From positions 15,647 through 79,646 of the forward strand of contig QWII01000041.1 of the NCBI GenBank assembly GCA_021405325.1: a stretch of 64,000 bases of DNA, in the 5' to 3' direction. The notes under the pieces were generated by a model. It saw nothing but the letters and a program-made list of their open reading frames with translations. It was not told the origin of the DNA and did not search any database. The DNA comes from Caldilinea sp. CFX5. Its GTDB lineage: Bacteria > Chloroflexota > Anaerolineae > Caldilineales > Caldilineaceae. Made by a program: the position numbers and the translations under genes. This document shows positions 31,796 to 39,264 of this stretch, piece after piece; position 1 is the stretch's first letter, and every line of letters starts with the position of its first letter.

Positions 31796-32296
31796 CTATG
31801 GTTGTTGCACCGGCCCAAGCGGCTGTAAATTTTCATCGCGCAGGCCGATTAGTACACTGGTGCCGCCTTCATCCACTCGCATCTCACCATACTTAGCATC
31901 GACATAGGCATCCGCCGTCCCTTCCTCAAAGAAGAAAGAAGGCGCACCCAGGTCGATCTGCCACTCATGTTTATAGTAGTTGAGCAGTCGTTCATTTGGC
32001 CCTAACGGCGTGCCGTCATCAAGACGGACAAACGAGGCGACGCCGTTTTCCGCCACGTTGATCACCAGTTTGCCCCGTAGCGGCAACGTCTCCTGGTTTT
32101 CCAGGTCTACAGCTATCTTGTAACGCAGGGCCATGTAATCGCCCTGGATCAATGACCGCGGGTCAACGGGGGCCAGTTCAAGCAAAATCGGTTGGCCGTT
32201 GCTGATCAATTGCTCTCTACCATAAATGCTGTAGTTGACAAAGAGCAAGCCCACCACGGCCACTAGCCATAAAATTGCCAGTCGTACTTTCATCAT
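31796..32296 (-). CDS. GDYXXLXY-family protein
   Basis: This 166-residue protein has one N-terminal membrane anchor (LAILWLVAVVGLLFVNYSIY) and an extracytoplasmic domain carrying the family motif GDYMALRY around residue 54. GDYXXLXY proteins are usually encoded with DUF2157 and DUF4401 membrane proteins, exactly as here. Their role is unknown. It follows the DUF4401 gene by eight bases. Confidence 0.88.
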   Translation of the reverse strand: MMKVRLAILWLVAVVGLLFVNYSIYGREQLISNGQPILLELAPVDPRSLIQGDYMALRYKIAVDLENQETLPLRGKLVINVAENGVASFVRLDDGTPLGPNERLLNYYKHEWQIDLGAPSFFFEEGTADAYVDAKYGEMRVDEGGTSVLIGLRDENLQPLGPVQQP

Positions 32297-32304
32297 AAAA
32301 ATCC

Positions 32305-33399
32305 CTATGCCTCCAGATCCCCATGTTGCTCACCGGCCACCCGATGAAACAGGAAGCGCAAGAGCAGCAAAACTGCGCCCGTCCCCATCAAAATATAGGA
32401 TTTGTTGAGCAGTGTAATATCCAGGTAGTAATAGTATGCGCTCAGGAAGAAGAGCAAAAATAGCGTCGCCAACCCCATGAGCAGCACATTGTTGCGCCAG
32501 TAGCCCAACAGTAGCACAATTACCGCAGCCAGAATTCCCGGCGTTTGATACGCGGGAATCAGCAAGAGCGCCACCGCGCCGACCGCCCATAGCCCCACCG
32601 GACTGACCAATGGTCGATCCAGTTCACGCAGAAGGGTAAAGGCCAGGTAAAGTAAGAGAGCCGCCAACACTGCCGCCGAGATCCACCACTGCTCTGTCCA
32701 GAAGAAAAAGTCACCCACTGAGATCAAACAGACCGCAAAGAGCGAGAGCGCCAGTCCATAACCCAGCGGGGCGCGGAAAGGGCGCCAGCGGCTGGCCAGC
32801 AAACGCAACTCCTGCTGCCAGAGCGCCAGCGTGCCCACCCCCAAGAGGAAGGTCAAGCCATGCACCCAGGCCAACAGTTCCTGATCATACAGTACAAAGA
32901 GCGCCGCCCCCGTGATTGCCAAGATCGACAACATGCGGTGCAGGGCATCCGGGTAGAGCAGAAAGATCACGACTTCCAGCGCAATGACAAAGAGGGCAAT
33001 CGGGGTCGCCGAATCAAACAACCACTCTTCATACTGCCAGGCAAAGCCGCCAATCAACAACCCTTGCCCGGCCAGCACAACGGCAAAGGACAATTGGCCC
33101 CAAAAGATCGAGCGCGGCGTCAAGCGGCGTAGCACAATGGCGGCGACCGTCAAAATCCCGCCCAGGATCAGCATCGACGCGGAGGAATCGAGCAGATTGG
33201 CCGCGCCGAGAAAGGTGCCAAGAAACAGTGCAGCAATCCAGGCCGCAATGCCGACTAACCCCTTGACATACCAAGGGGATGAGTCCGCGTCGAGCGGGTT
33301 GGACAAATTCGCCGGTAGCGGTTGTCCGCCGGTTGGGCCGTCGGTGCGGGCGGGTAGTTGCGCCAGCAAATCGCCAAGACGCATTGGTGTTATACTCAT
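32305..33399 (-). CDS. DUF4401 membrane protein
   Basis: This 364-residue polytopic membrane protein has roughly ten to eleven helices and a soluble N-terminus of 45 residues (MSITPMRLGDLLAQLPARTD). Conserved features include WYVKGLVGIAAWIAALFLGT and GYWRNNVLLMGLATLFLLFF. It overlaps the DUF2157 stop by four bases (ATGA), which indicates coupled translation. It is known only as a partner of DUF2157 and GDYXXLXY proteins. Confidence 0.85.
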   Translation of the reverse strand: MSITPMRLGDLLAQLPARTDGPTGGQPLPANLSNPLDADSSPWYVKGLVGIAAWIAALFLGTFLGAANLLDSSASMLILGGILTVAAIVLRRLTPRSIFWGQLSFAVVLAGQGLLIGGFAWQYEEWLFDSATPIALFVIALEVVIFLLYPDALHRMLSILAITGAALFVLYDQELLAWVHGLTFLLGVGTLALWQQELRLLASRWRPFRAPLGYGLALSLFAVCLISVGDFFFWTEQWWISAAVLAALLLYLAFTLLRELDRPLVSPVGLWAVGAVALLLIPAYQTPGILAAVIVLLLGYWRNNVLLMGLATLFLLFFLSAYYYYLDITLLNKSYILMGTGAVLLLLRFLFHRVAGEQHGDLEA

Positions 33400-34397
33400 A
33401 CAGTTGCCTCCCAGCGCTGGGCAATCCGGCGCAAAATCGTGACGGCGATGCCGGCCTGGACAATGACCGAAAAGCCGGTGATAAAGTAGCTGGCGACATC
33501 ATCCAGCTCGATCAATGAGCGACCGATCAAGGTGGTCAGGACAATAATGACACTCAACATTGCCATCGTCAACATCAAGAGATCCGGTTGCCAGCGACTA
33601 TAGACCAGGAACACCGCCGCCAGGAAGAGCGCATAGATCAGCGGCCCGTAATAGTGAATCGTCGGCAGGGTATAATAGTCATCATACAAAGCGAAGATCG
33701 TCGCCAGCGTGGGCCAGAGGATGAAGCCAAAGGCAACCAGGGCTGTCAAGCGGTTGAGCCAACGGTGCTGCCACCAGGTGAAACGTCGCCCCATCACCTC
33801 CCAAGCAATCAGCGCCAGGGCGTTGAGGGCAAAGAGCGTCTCCGGCTGCGGATATTGATCGCCCGGCAGCACCTGATTCCAAAAGAGAACCAGGGTCACA
33901 TTGAGCAGCGCCAGCAGAATCCCCCAGAGCAGATCAAACTTGCTGATCACCACCCAGCCGGTAATCAGCAGCGCCCAGTAACCGAAGAGCGTATAGGCGT
34001 CGGCGCCGGTCTGGTACTCCTGCCCAAAGACGGCCAGTAACGCACCCACGAGCAAGGAAGCCACCGTCAGCGCAATCTTGCCCCCCAGCCGGTTGAGGCC
34101 GACCCAGTGGGTGATGACCAACAGCAGTACAATGGCCGCTTGGAGAACGCCAAAGCGGGCAAAGCGGGGCAGGTCTTCCCAGTTGTAGGCCACAAAGAAA
34201 AAGAGGCCGCTGGTGAAAAAGAGCGCGCCCAACACCAAGAGACTGTAATCCAGAAAGCGCGCCCAGCCTCGGCGGTTGGGGATACCCCCGGTCAGGCGCA
34301 GCCCTTGTTCCAGCCCCTGGCGATCCAGATAGCCCAGTTGCGCCAGCCGTCGCACCCGCTCTGGCGTCGCTGGTAATTGCGAAAGTTCAGTCGTCAT
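33396..34397 (-). CDS. DUF2157 membrane protein
   Basis: The 333-residue product begins with a cytoplasmic segment (RVRRLAQLGYLDRQGLEQGL) typical of the DUF2157 N-terminus and is followed by about nine membrane helices, starting LDYSLLVLGALFFTSGLFFF, then VAYNWEDLPRFARFG. It is the first gene of a four-gene operon: DUF2157, DUF4401, GDYXXLXY, YiaA-like. The operon probably builds one membrane complex of unknown function. Confidence 0.87.
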   Translation of the reverse strand: MTTELSQLPATPERVRRLAQLGYLDRQGLEQGLRLTGGIPNRRGWARFLDYSLLVLGALFFTSGLFFFVAYNWEDLPRFARFGVLQAAIVLLLVITHWVGLNRLGGKIALTVASLLVGALLAVFGQEYQTGADAYTLFGYWALLITGWVVISKFDLLWGILLALLNVTLVLFWNQVLPGDQYPQPETLFALNALALIAWEVMGRRFTWWQHRWLNRLTALVAFGFILWPTLATIFALYDDYYTLPTIHYYGPLIYALFLAAVFLVYSRWQPDLLMLTMAMLSVIIVLTTLIGRSLIELDDVASYFITGFSVIVQAGIAVTILRRIAQRWEATV

Positions 34398-34487
34398 AAA
34401 TTTTGGTTATCCTAACATTGCAAACAGGAAGCAGTCTGAGAGTCCTAAGTCCTGAGTCTAGCGTCGTTTTATTAAACCATGGACTAC

Positions 34488-34535
34488 GGACTAGGGACTG
34501 CGGACTAGGGACTGCGGACTAGGGACTGCGGACTA
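34488..34535. repeat. Direct tandem repeat, 14-bp unit, 3.4 copies
   Basis: GGACTAGGGACTGC repeats exactly at 34488, 34502 and 34516, with a partial copy at 34530. Upstream (34440-34460) lies AGTCCTAAGTCCTGAGTC, the same heptad in inverted sense. The 34398-34735 gap holds no gene. The tract could vary in copy number between strains. Confidence 0.85.
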
Positions 34536-34735
34536 TTTTTACTCAGTATAACAGAAAATGCGGTTCAAATCATTACGCAAAAGGACAGAAATTTTCCTGC
34601 CGTCCGGTCAATTTTGGTCATACAACTGGCAGAAATCTGGCAGCAGGGCGCGTAGCAGTGGGGCAACAGTGGAAGGAAGTGGGCGTTATTGCTTTACTAA
34701 TCGTTGATTTGCCAATCGTCGTTTCAGCAACACAG

Positions 34736-35506
34736 TTACGGGCGACGCTTATTGAGAAACTCGGCAATCCGTTGTTGCGAATCGGCGCTATTCATACAAC
34801 GAATCGATGCGCTCGCTTCGGCCAGACTATTCTCATCAATGGTCGTGTCCAAGCTGTCATCCAGGAGCAGCTTCATCTCGGCTACGGCTAACGGGCTGCC
34901 ATGACGAATGCCTTCCAAAATTTGGTCGAGATAGTTCTGCACGGCCTCGCGAATGCCCACATAATCGACCAGGCCGAAATCATAGGCCGTGCGCGCATCC
35001 AAGATGTTGCCGGTGAAAAACATCTCTTTGGCCTTGGCCAGACCAACGCGCCGGGGCAAACGGTGGCTGCCGCCCCAACCGGAGACCAACCCCAGCTTGA
35101 CTTCCGGCTGGCCCAACTTCGCATTATCGGTCGCCAGGATCAGGTCACAGGCCATCGCCAGTTCCAGCCCGCCGCCGAGGGCATAGCCTTCGACCCAGGC
35201 GATGACCGGCAAGGGTAACTCCGCCAGGGCATTAAAGACTTCGTGACCGCGCTGCACCCAAGTTACAATGCTGCCGGCGTCCATCTCCCGCAGCGCGTTG
35301 ATGTCGACGCCGACGACAAAATATTTCTCCGAATTGCTACGCACCACCACCGCACGCAGATCCTCATCCTCCTCGATCCGCTCCAACACATCGGCCAGGC
35401 GATCTAAGACATCGAGATCCAGAGTGGGCGGTTTGTTGGCTTCTTCACTAGCAAAAGTCAGGGTGACAACATCTTTGTGCCGTTTGAAGTTGATATGCGT
35501 TTGCAT
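34736..35506 (-). CDS. Enoyl-CoA hydratase/isomerase family protein
   Basis: The 256-residue crotonase-fold protein has LPLPVIAWVEGYALGGGLEL (oxyanion-hole GGG) and QPEVKLGLVSGWGGSHRLPR, where hydratases carry a catalytic Glu. It would hydrate enoyl-CoA thioesters or catalyse a related CoA-ester reaction. GGAGTAATCTC supports ATG 35506 (MQTHINFKRHKD). It is monocistronic. Confidence 0.88.
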   Translation of the reverse strand: MQTHINFKRHKDVVTLTFASEEANKPPTLDLDVLDRLADVLERIEEDEDLRAVVVRSNSEKYFVVGVDINALREMDAGSIVTWVQRGHEVFNALAELPLPVIAWVEGYALGGGLELAMACDLILATDNAKLGQPEVKLGLVSGWGGSHRLPRRVGLAKAKEMFFTGNILDARTAYDFGLVDYVGIREAVQNYLDQILEGIRHGSPLAVAEMKLLLDDSLDTTIDENSLAEASASIRCMNSADSQQRIAEFLNKRRP

Positions 35507-35677
35507 GAGATTACTCCTGGAACCAGGCAAAGTCCTGAAATTTCACTGAGTATAGCTTATTTTTTACCGACTGCCAAGCAGTGATGTTACCAACAGGTAG
35601 GTTTTTGAAAAACACGGTATAATGGCCATAACTCATTTTTGGCAGTACAATCGCGTATCAAAAGGATCTTACAGCGG

Positions 35678-35932
35678 ATGCCAACCGTATTTGTTCAAAA
35701 AGGATACAGATTTTTCTTTTACTCATCCGATTTGGATGAACCAATTCATGTCCATGTTAGCAAGTCTAGTAAACAGGCTAAGTTTTAGGTACAGCCGACT
35801 CATGTAGCAAGAGATGGAGGTTTTCGTGATCACGAACTCAACGAAATTGAACGGATTATCAACCGCCACCGTCAGGAAATCATTGCGCGTTGGGAAGAAG
35901 AGCAGCGTAAGCGGGACGATAGCCAAGGTTAA
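35678..35932 (+). pseudogene. DUF4160 gene with in-frame TAG
   Basis: One 85-codon frame carries the whole DUF4160 pattern: MPTVFVQKGYRFFFYSSDLD, EPIHVHVSKSSKQAKF, then TAG at 35786-35788, then VQPTHVARDGGFRDHELNEI. The family normally has Trp after AKF, so TGG changed to TAG. A TATAAT box lies at 35618-35623. DUF4160 genes usually pair with DUF2442 in toxin-antitoxin-like modules; no intact partner follows. Confidence 0.75.
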
Positions 35933-36149
35933 TATTACAATTGATGATTATCAACTATTGGCGCCAGTCTTTCTGCCAAATTTAGAAGAAGTTCGTCTCT
36001 TCGCCAAACAGCTCCATAGACAGGGGGAAGCGTGGGAAGGGGAAGCCTTTGGCTGGAACGCTGGCTATAGCCCTGGTAAAGCCGTCCCCCACCTGATTCT
36101 AACAGGAGTTACGCAGTTGGACAAGACCTGTCAGGTTTGCGAAACCTGA
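35933..36149 (+). pseudogene. Remnant open frame after DUF4160
   Basis: A frame without a usable start reads KVNITIDDYQLLAPVFLPNL, EEVRLFAKQLHRQGE and AFGWNAGYSPGKAVPH before running into the palindrome at 36104. The composition is protein-like, but I cannot place it in a family. Position suggests the partner of DUF4160, though it does not resemble DUF2442. Confidence 0.35.
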
Positions 36150-36186
36150 CAGGTCTCTGGTAGCGCCCGTCAACTGCGTAACTCCT
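36104..36186. repeat. Nested inverted repeats
   Basis: The outer arms AGGAGTTACGCAGTTG (36104) and its mirror (to 36186) enclose an inner perfect hairpin GACCTGTCAGGTTT-GCG-mirror at 36125-36155. The nested design suggests one palindrome inserted into another. It lies between two short plus-strand coding pieces. Confidence 0.88.
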
Positions 36187-36193
36187 ATCTAAA

Positions 36194-36328
36194 ATGACCT
36201 TTACCCCAGCCGACTTCTGGATCGGCGATGGCGCCCTCTGGTTCTTTGCCTTGCTCTGGGAACGCGGCAACGATCAACCGCCGGTTGAGACGTTGTATGA
36301 CGAAAATGTGGTTGGCGCTTTAGAATAA
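36194..36328 (+). CDS. Short hypothetical protein
   Basis: The 44-residue frame begins MTFTPADFWIGDGALWFFAL and ends VETLYDENVVGALE. It starts eight bases after the nested palindrome and ends 12 bases before a bidirectional terminator. No clear ribosome site is present. It may be the 3' end of the frame that the palindrome interrupts. Confidence 0.35.
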   Translation: MTFTPADFWIGDGALWFFALLWERGNDQPPVETLYDENVVGALE

Positions 36329-36340
36329 ATCTGTTTCAGG

Positions 36341-36384
36341 CACGAAAAAACGCCGAGCATCAGGTTGCTCGGCGTTTTTTCGTG
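36341..36384. terminator. Bidirectional rho-independent terminator
   Basis: CACGAAAAAACGCCGAGCA and its perfect mirror flank a six-base loop. The A-run and T-run sit on both sides, so it can stop transcripts from both the plus-strand piece at 36194 and the convergent membrane-protein gene at 36388. Confidence 0.92.
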
Positions 36385-36387
36385 CGC

Positions 36388-36765
36388 TCAGTGCGCAGCC
36401 TGCAACTTTGGCCCGTAGAGCCAGTCGATCAGGAAGAAGAGCGCGACCAGCAAGGCCGGCGCCGCCAGCGGCCAGGCCGCCACCAGGATCGCCATCCAGG
36501 GGAATGGCCCCCAGGATATTATGAGATACCAAACGCTAAAGCCGGCAAAGAGCAACGCGCCGGCCCACTCCCACCGCCAGCCAATCGCCAGGGCGATGAG
36601 CAGGACATAGACTGGGATAAGGTGGATCAACAGTGCGCCCAACGTTCCCCAAAAGCCGTAGCCCTGACCAAAAACATCGAGAGCAAAGATGCCCACAAAG
36701 AGCGCAAAGAAAAGCCCCAGCACTCTAGGCGTCCAAAAAAGCAGATGTTTAAGAAATTGTCGCAT
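36388..36765 (-). CDS. Hypothetical membrane protein, four helices
   Basis: This 125-residue protein has four hydrophobic segments: VLGLFFALFVGIFALDVF, TLGALLIHLIPVYVLLIALA, WAGALLFAGFSVWYLIISWG and AAPALLVALFFLIDWLYG. It resembles small DUF-type membrane proteins frequent in Chloroflexota and has no catalytic motif. It ends three bases before the bidirectional terminator. Confidence 0.7.
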   Translation of the reverse strand: MRQFLKHLLFWTPRVLGLFFALFVGIFALDVFGQGYGFWGTLGALLIHLIPVYVLLIALAIGWRWEWAGALLFAGFSVWYLIISWGPFPWMAILVAAWPLAAPALLVALFFLIDWLYGPKLQAAH

Positions 36766-37128
36766 GAGTAACCTCTTTTCTACTCAGTCGATCAAGCGCT
36801 GATGTCACCGCTCTCATTGTACGCGCTCTTCACCTTTGCCAAAACGGCCAGATGGTGAGTTTCGCCCCTGGTCACTAGCCTGGCCGCCAGACGCACAAAC
36901 CGACATGACACCGGAAAGATCGGGCAAATGGCGCAAATTTTTGGCTTACACGGATGGGAAGAAACACAAAGAAGGTGGTGTTCATTCCTATCCGTGTGGA
37001 CGACTGCTTGGTTGAGGCGGAGCTTCGTTGGATAGTTGACCGAGTGGCGCCAATTTTGCGTAGGTCTGGTATAATGGTCAGCATTCAACTGGTCAACGTA
37101 GACAATCAAGCAAATAGAAAGCAGCTTC
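36766..37128. other. Divergent intergenic region with a -10 box
   Basis: TATAAT at 37070-37075 lies about 55 bases before the aminotransferase ATG and is its likely -10 element; no clear -35 is seen at the right spacing. Nothing else is supported. The long minus-strand frame here is not protein-like. Confidence 0.5.
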
Positions 37129-38316
37129 ATGTTCAACTTAGCAACCGCGCCCTCTGTGCGTGACGATTTTCTCCTCCGCCGTGACTGGCGGCTCTTGAAC
37201 AATGGTTCCTTTGGCGCTTGCCCGGAGCCGGTGATGGCGGTCTATCAACAGTGGCAACGGGAGTTGGAAACCCACCCCGGCGGCTACATGGGCCGTATCC
37301 GCGACAATATGACCGCTGCCCGCACCAAACTGGCCGCATACCTACACACCGACCAAAGTCGTCTGGGCTTTGTCACCAACGCCACGATGGGGGTCAATGT
37401 CGCCACCCATTCCCTGCGCAGCGTGCTGCAACCGGGCGACGAAGTGCTGACCAGCAACCACGAGTATGGCGCCTGTAACCACGCCTGGCAATTCAACTGC
37501 GGCAAGACCGGCGCGCACTATATTAACCATCCGATCAACCTACCCTTGCATTCAGAAGAAGACTTTATCGATCAGCTTTGGGCCGCCGTCACGCCCCGCA
37601 CCCGTGTCATTTACTTGAGCCACACCACCTCGCCAACGGCATTGACTTTTCCACTACAAGAGATTTGTCGGCGGGCGCGGGCAGCGGGCATTCTCACCGT
37701 GATTGACGGCGCTCATGTGCCAGGGCAACGGGAACTGTATCTTGATGAGTTGGGAGCCGATTTTTATACAGGAAATTGTCACAAATGGATGCTGGCCCCG
37801 AAGGGTACCGCTTTTGTCTATGTCCGCCCGGAGATGCAGCATCTCATTGAGCCGCTCATTGTTGGGCATGGTTGGTTCCCGGATCGGCGTTCCGAGCAGC
37901 CACTGGTCGATTATGTCGAACAATTTGGCACCCGTGATTTTGCCGCTTTTCTGGCCGTGCCGGCTGCCCTCGACTATATGCAGGCGCACGATTGGCCGCA
38001 GGTGCGCACGCGTTGCTATCAAATGGCCCTGGCGACCAAGCGCACGGTCGAGCAGATGTTTGACACCGAGTCGATCTGCCCAGAGAGCTTTGAGTGGTTT
38101 AGCCAACTCTGCCCCATCCGCCTGCCTGACCAGACCGACATGGGCAAGTTAAGCGAGATTTTACGCAACGAATATCAGATCGAGATGCCGATGATCACCT
38201 GGCATAACTTCAAGATCGCGCGGCTCTCGGTGCAAATCTACACTACACAGGAAGAGTTGGCTACATTTGTAGGGGCGCTAGAAAAGCATGTGCCGGCGTG
38301 TTTAGTAAAGGAATGA
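37129..38316 (+). CDS. Class V aminotransferase, isopenicillin-N-epimerase-like
   Basis: This 395-residue PLP enzyme opens with LLNNGSFGACPEPVMAVYQQ, typical of the CefD/epimerase-like subgroup. It carries VIDGAHVPGQRELYLDELGA and the PLP-lysine motif FYTGNCHKWMLAPKGTAFVY (Lys in CHKW). Members act as epimerases, desulfurases or lyases on amino acids. The reaction here is unknown. It is monocistronic, followed by the palindrome at 38375 and a strong terminator at 38518. Confidence 0.88.
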   Translation: MFNLATAPSVRDDFLLRRDWRLLNNGSFGACPEPVMAVYQQWQRELETHPGGYMGRIRDNMTAARTKLAAYLHTDQSRLGFVTNATMGVNVATHSLRSVLQPGDEVLTSNHEYGACNHAWQFNCGKTGAHYINHPINLPLHSEEDFIDQLWAAVTPRTRVIYLSHTTSPTALTFPLQEICRRARAAGILTVIDGAHVPGQRELYLDELGADFYTGNCHKWMLAPKGTAFVYVRPEMQHLIEPLIVGHGWFPDRRSEQPLVDYVEQFGTRDFAAFLAVPAALDYMQAHDWPQVRTRCYQMALATKRTVEQMFDTESICPESFEWFSQLCPIRLPDQTDMGKLSEILRNEYQIEMPMITWHNFKIARLSVQIYTTQEELATFVGALEKHVPACLVKE

Positions 38317-38374
38317 GCCGGTAACGGTGGCGCTTATGCACTGGGGGGCATGGGGTAGTGGGTAGACGGGGACT

Positions 38375-38450
38375 GGTGAGACCGCCGGGAGGTGGGCAAA
38401 CAGCATCATCTGAAGGTGTCGCCCGTTGCCCACCTCCCGGCGGTCTCACC
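38375..38450. repeat. Inverted repeat, 25-bp perfect arms (family with 775-850)
   Basis: Arms 38375-38399 and 38426-38450 are perfect inverted copies beginning GGTGAGACCGCCGGGA. The same core occurs at 775-850 in the opposite part of the window, with an equal loop class (26 against 28 bases). It lies just after the aminotransferase gene. Confidence 0.9.
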
Positions 38451-38517
38451 AACGCCAGTCATGGGTCAACCACTACCGGGCATGGCCTAACCGGCAGGCC
38501 ACCGATGATCGCGTATC

Positions 38518-38560
38518 CAACAGGCGGACGGTTCAAGGGCGCCTTGCCGTCCGCCTGTTG
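38518..38560 (+). terminator. Rho-independent terminator
   Basis: CAACAGGCGGACGG and its mirror (ending 38560) form a GC-rich 14-bp stem followed by TTTATAT. It would end the plus-strand aminotransferase transcript and isolate the polysaccharide cluster downstream. Confidence 0.8.
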
Positions 38561-39264
38561 TTTATATGGAAAGCTTAATAAATTTAGCGCAAAACCGCAA
38601 TTTTTGTTAATGACACATTAACACCTCGCTAAGTTATCACCCACAAAACCAGACAAATTATCGCGCCAACCATGTCTTTTCCCCATATCGCCGACAGCCG
38701 TCATGGCGTTAATTCGGGACAGCCATTAACCGCCTGATAACAAAGACTTTTAACACCTTGTTCATCATTTCAAAATAATGTCATCAATTTGTAACAAATC
38801 GCCTATTTATTACACGATGACTTTTGATTATACTAAATCGGGTGCTCAGTAACTCGTGCATACCCAACAGGTAGAGATCATTACAGGAGAGCGTATGTCT
38901 AGAAACCGCCCTTTTTATTAAATAATTGGCTCATCTACGGAATGAGTGAGTTGCGTCAGCCAGAAACCGCGCCCAAAGAGATCCCGTTGGCAAAACCCGG
39001 TTTCTTTTCACACTTTCCGTAGTTGAGCGAAATAATTGCATGAATTTCGCCAGAAAATTAGTGGAAATTTCCCAATAAAAAAAGCGCCTACGCGTTCCAG
39101 GTCAAGGTGTACGTAGGCGCTCCTATTCGCACAACACGAATGCGCAATGGGCCTTCGCGTGCGCTTTTCTATTTTCGCGCGAATTACCTCATTCGTCAAG
39201 TATCTTTTTGACCACATGAGTCTATTTCGCCAATCGGGTTATGTGATCTATAAGGAAATCTTTT
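38561..39264. other. Long AT-rich leader upstream of the exopolysaccharide cluster
   Basis: About 700 bases carry no gene. The part 38570-38870 is AT-rich with several TTAACACC/TTAACAAA-like stretches. AGAAACCG segments at 38901 and 38961 pair loosely with CGGTTTCT near 39000. A minus-strand terminator lies at 39083-39121. A regulatory leader or small RNA is plausible, but no known riboswitch fold was recognised. Confidence 0.5.
39083..39121 (-). terminator. Minus-strand intrinsic terminator without an obvious gene
   Basis: The 10-bp stem AGCGCCTACG/CGTAGGCGCT (20-base loop) is followed on the minus strand by TTTTTTTATT. The only minus-strand sequence in front of it is the leader of the exopolysaccharide gene at 39265. 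A short divergent or antisense RNA made from 39122-39264 would end here. Confidence 0.65.
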
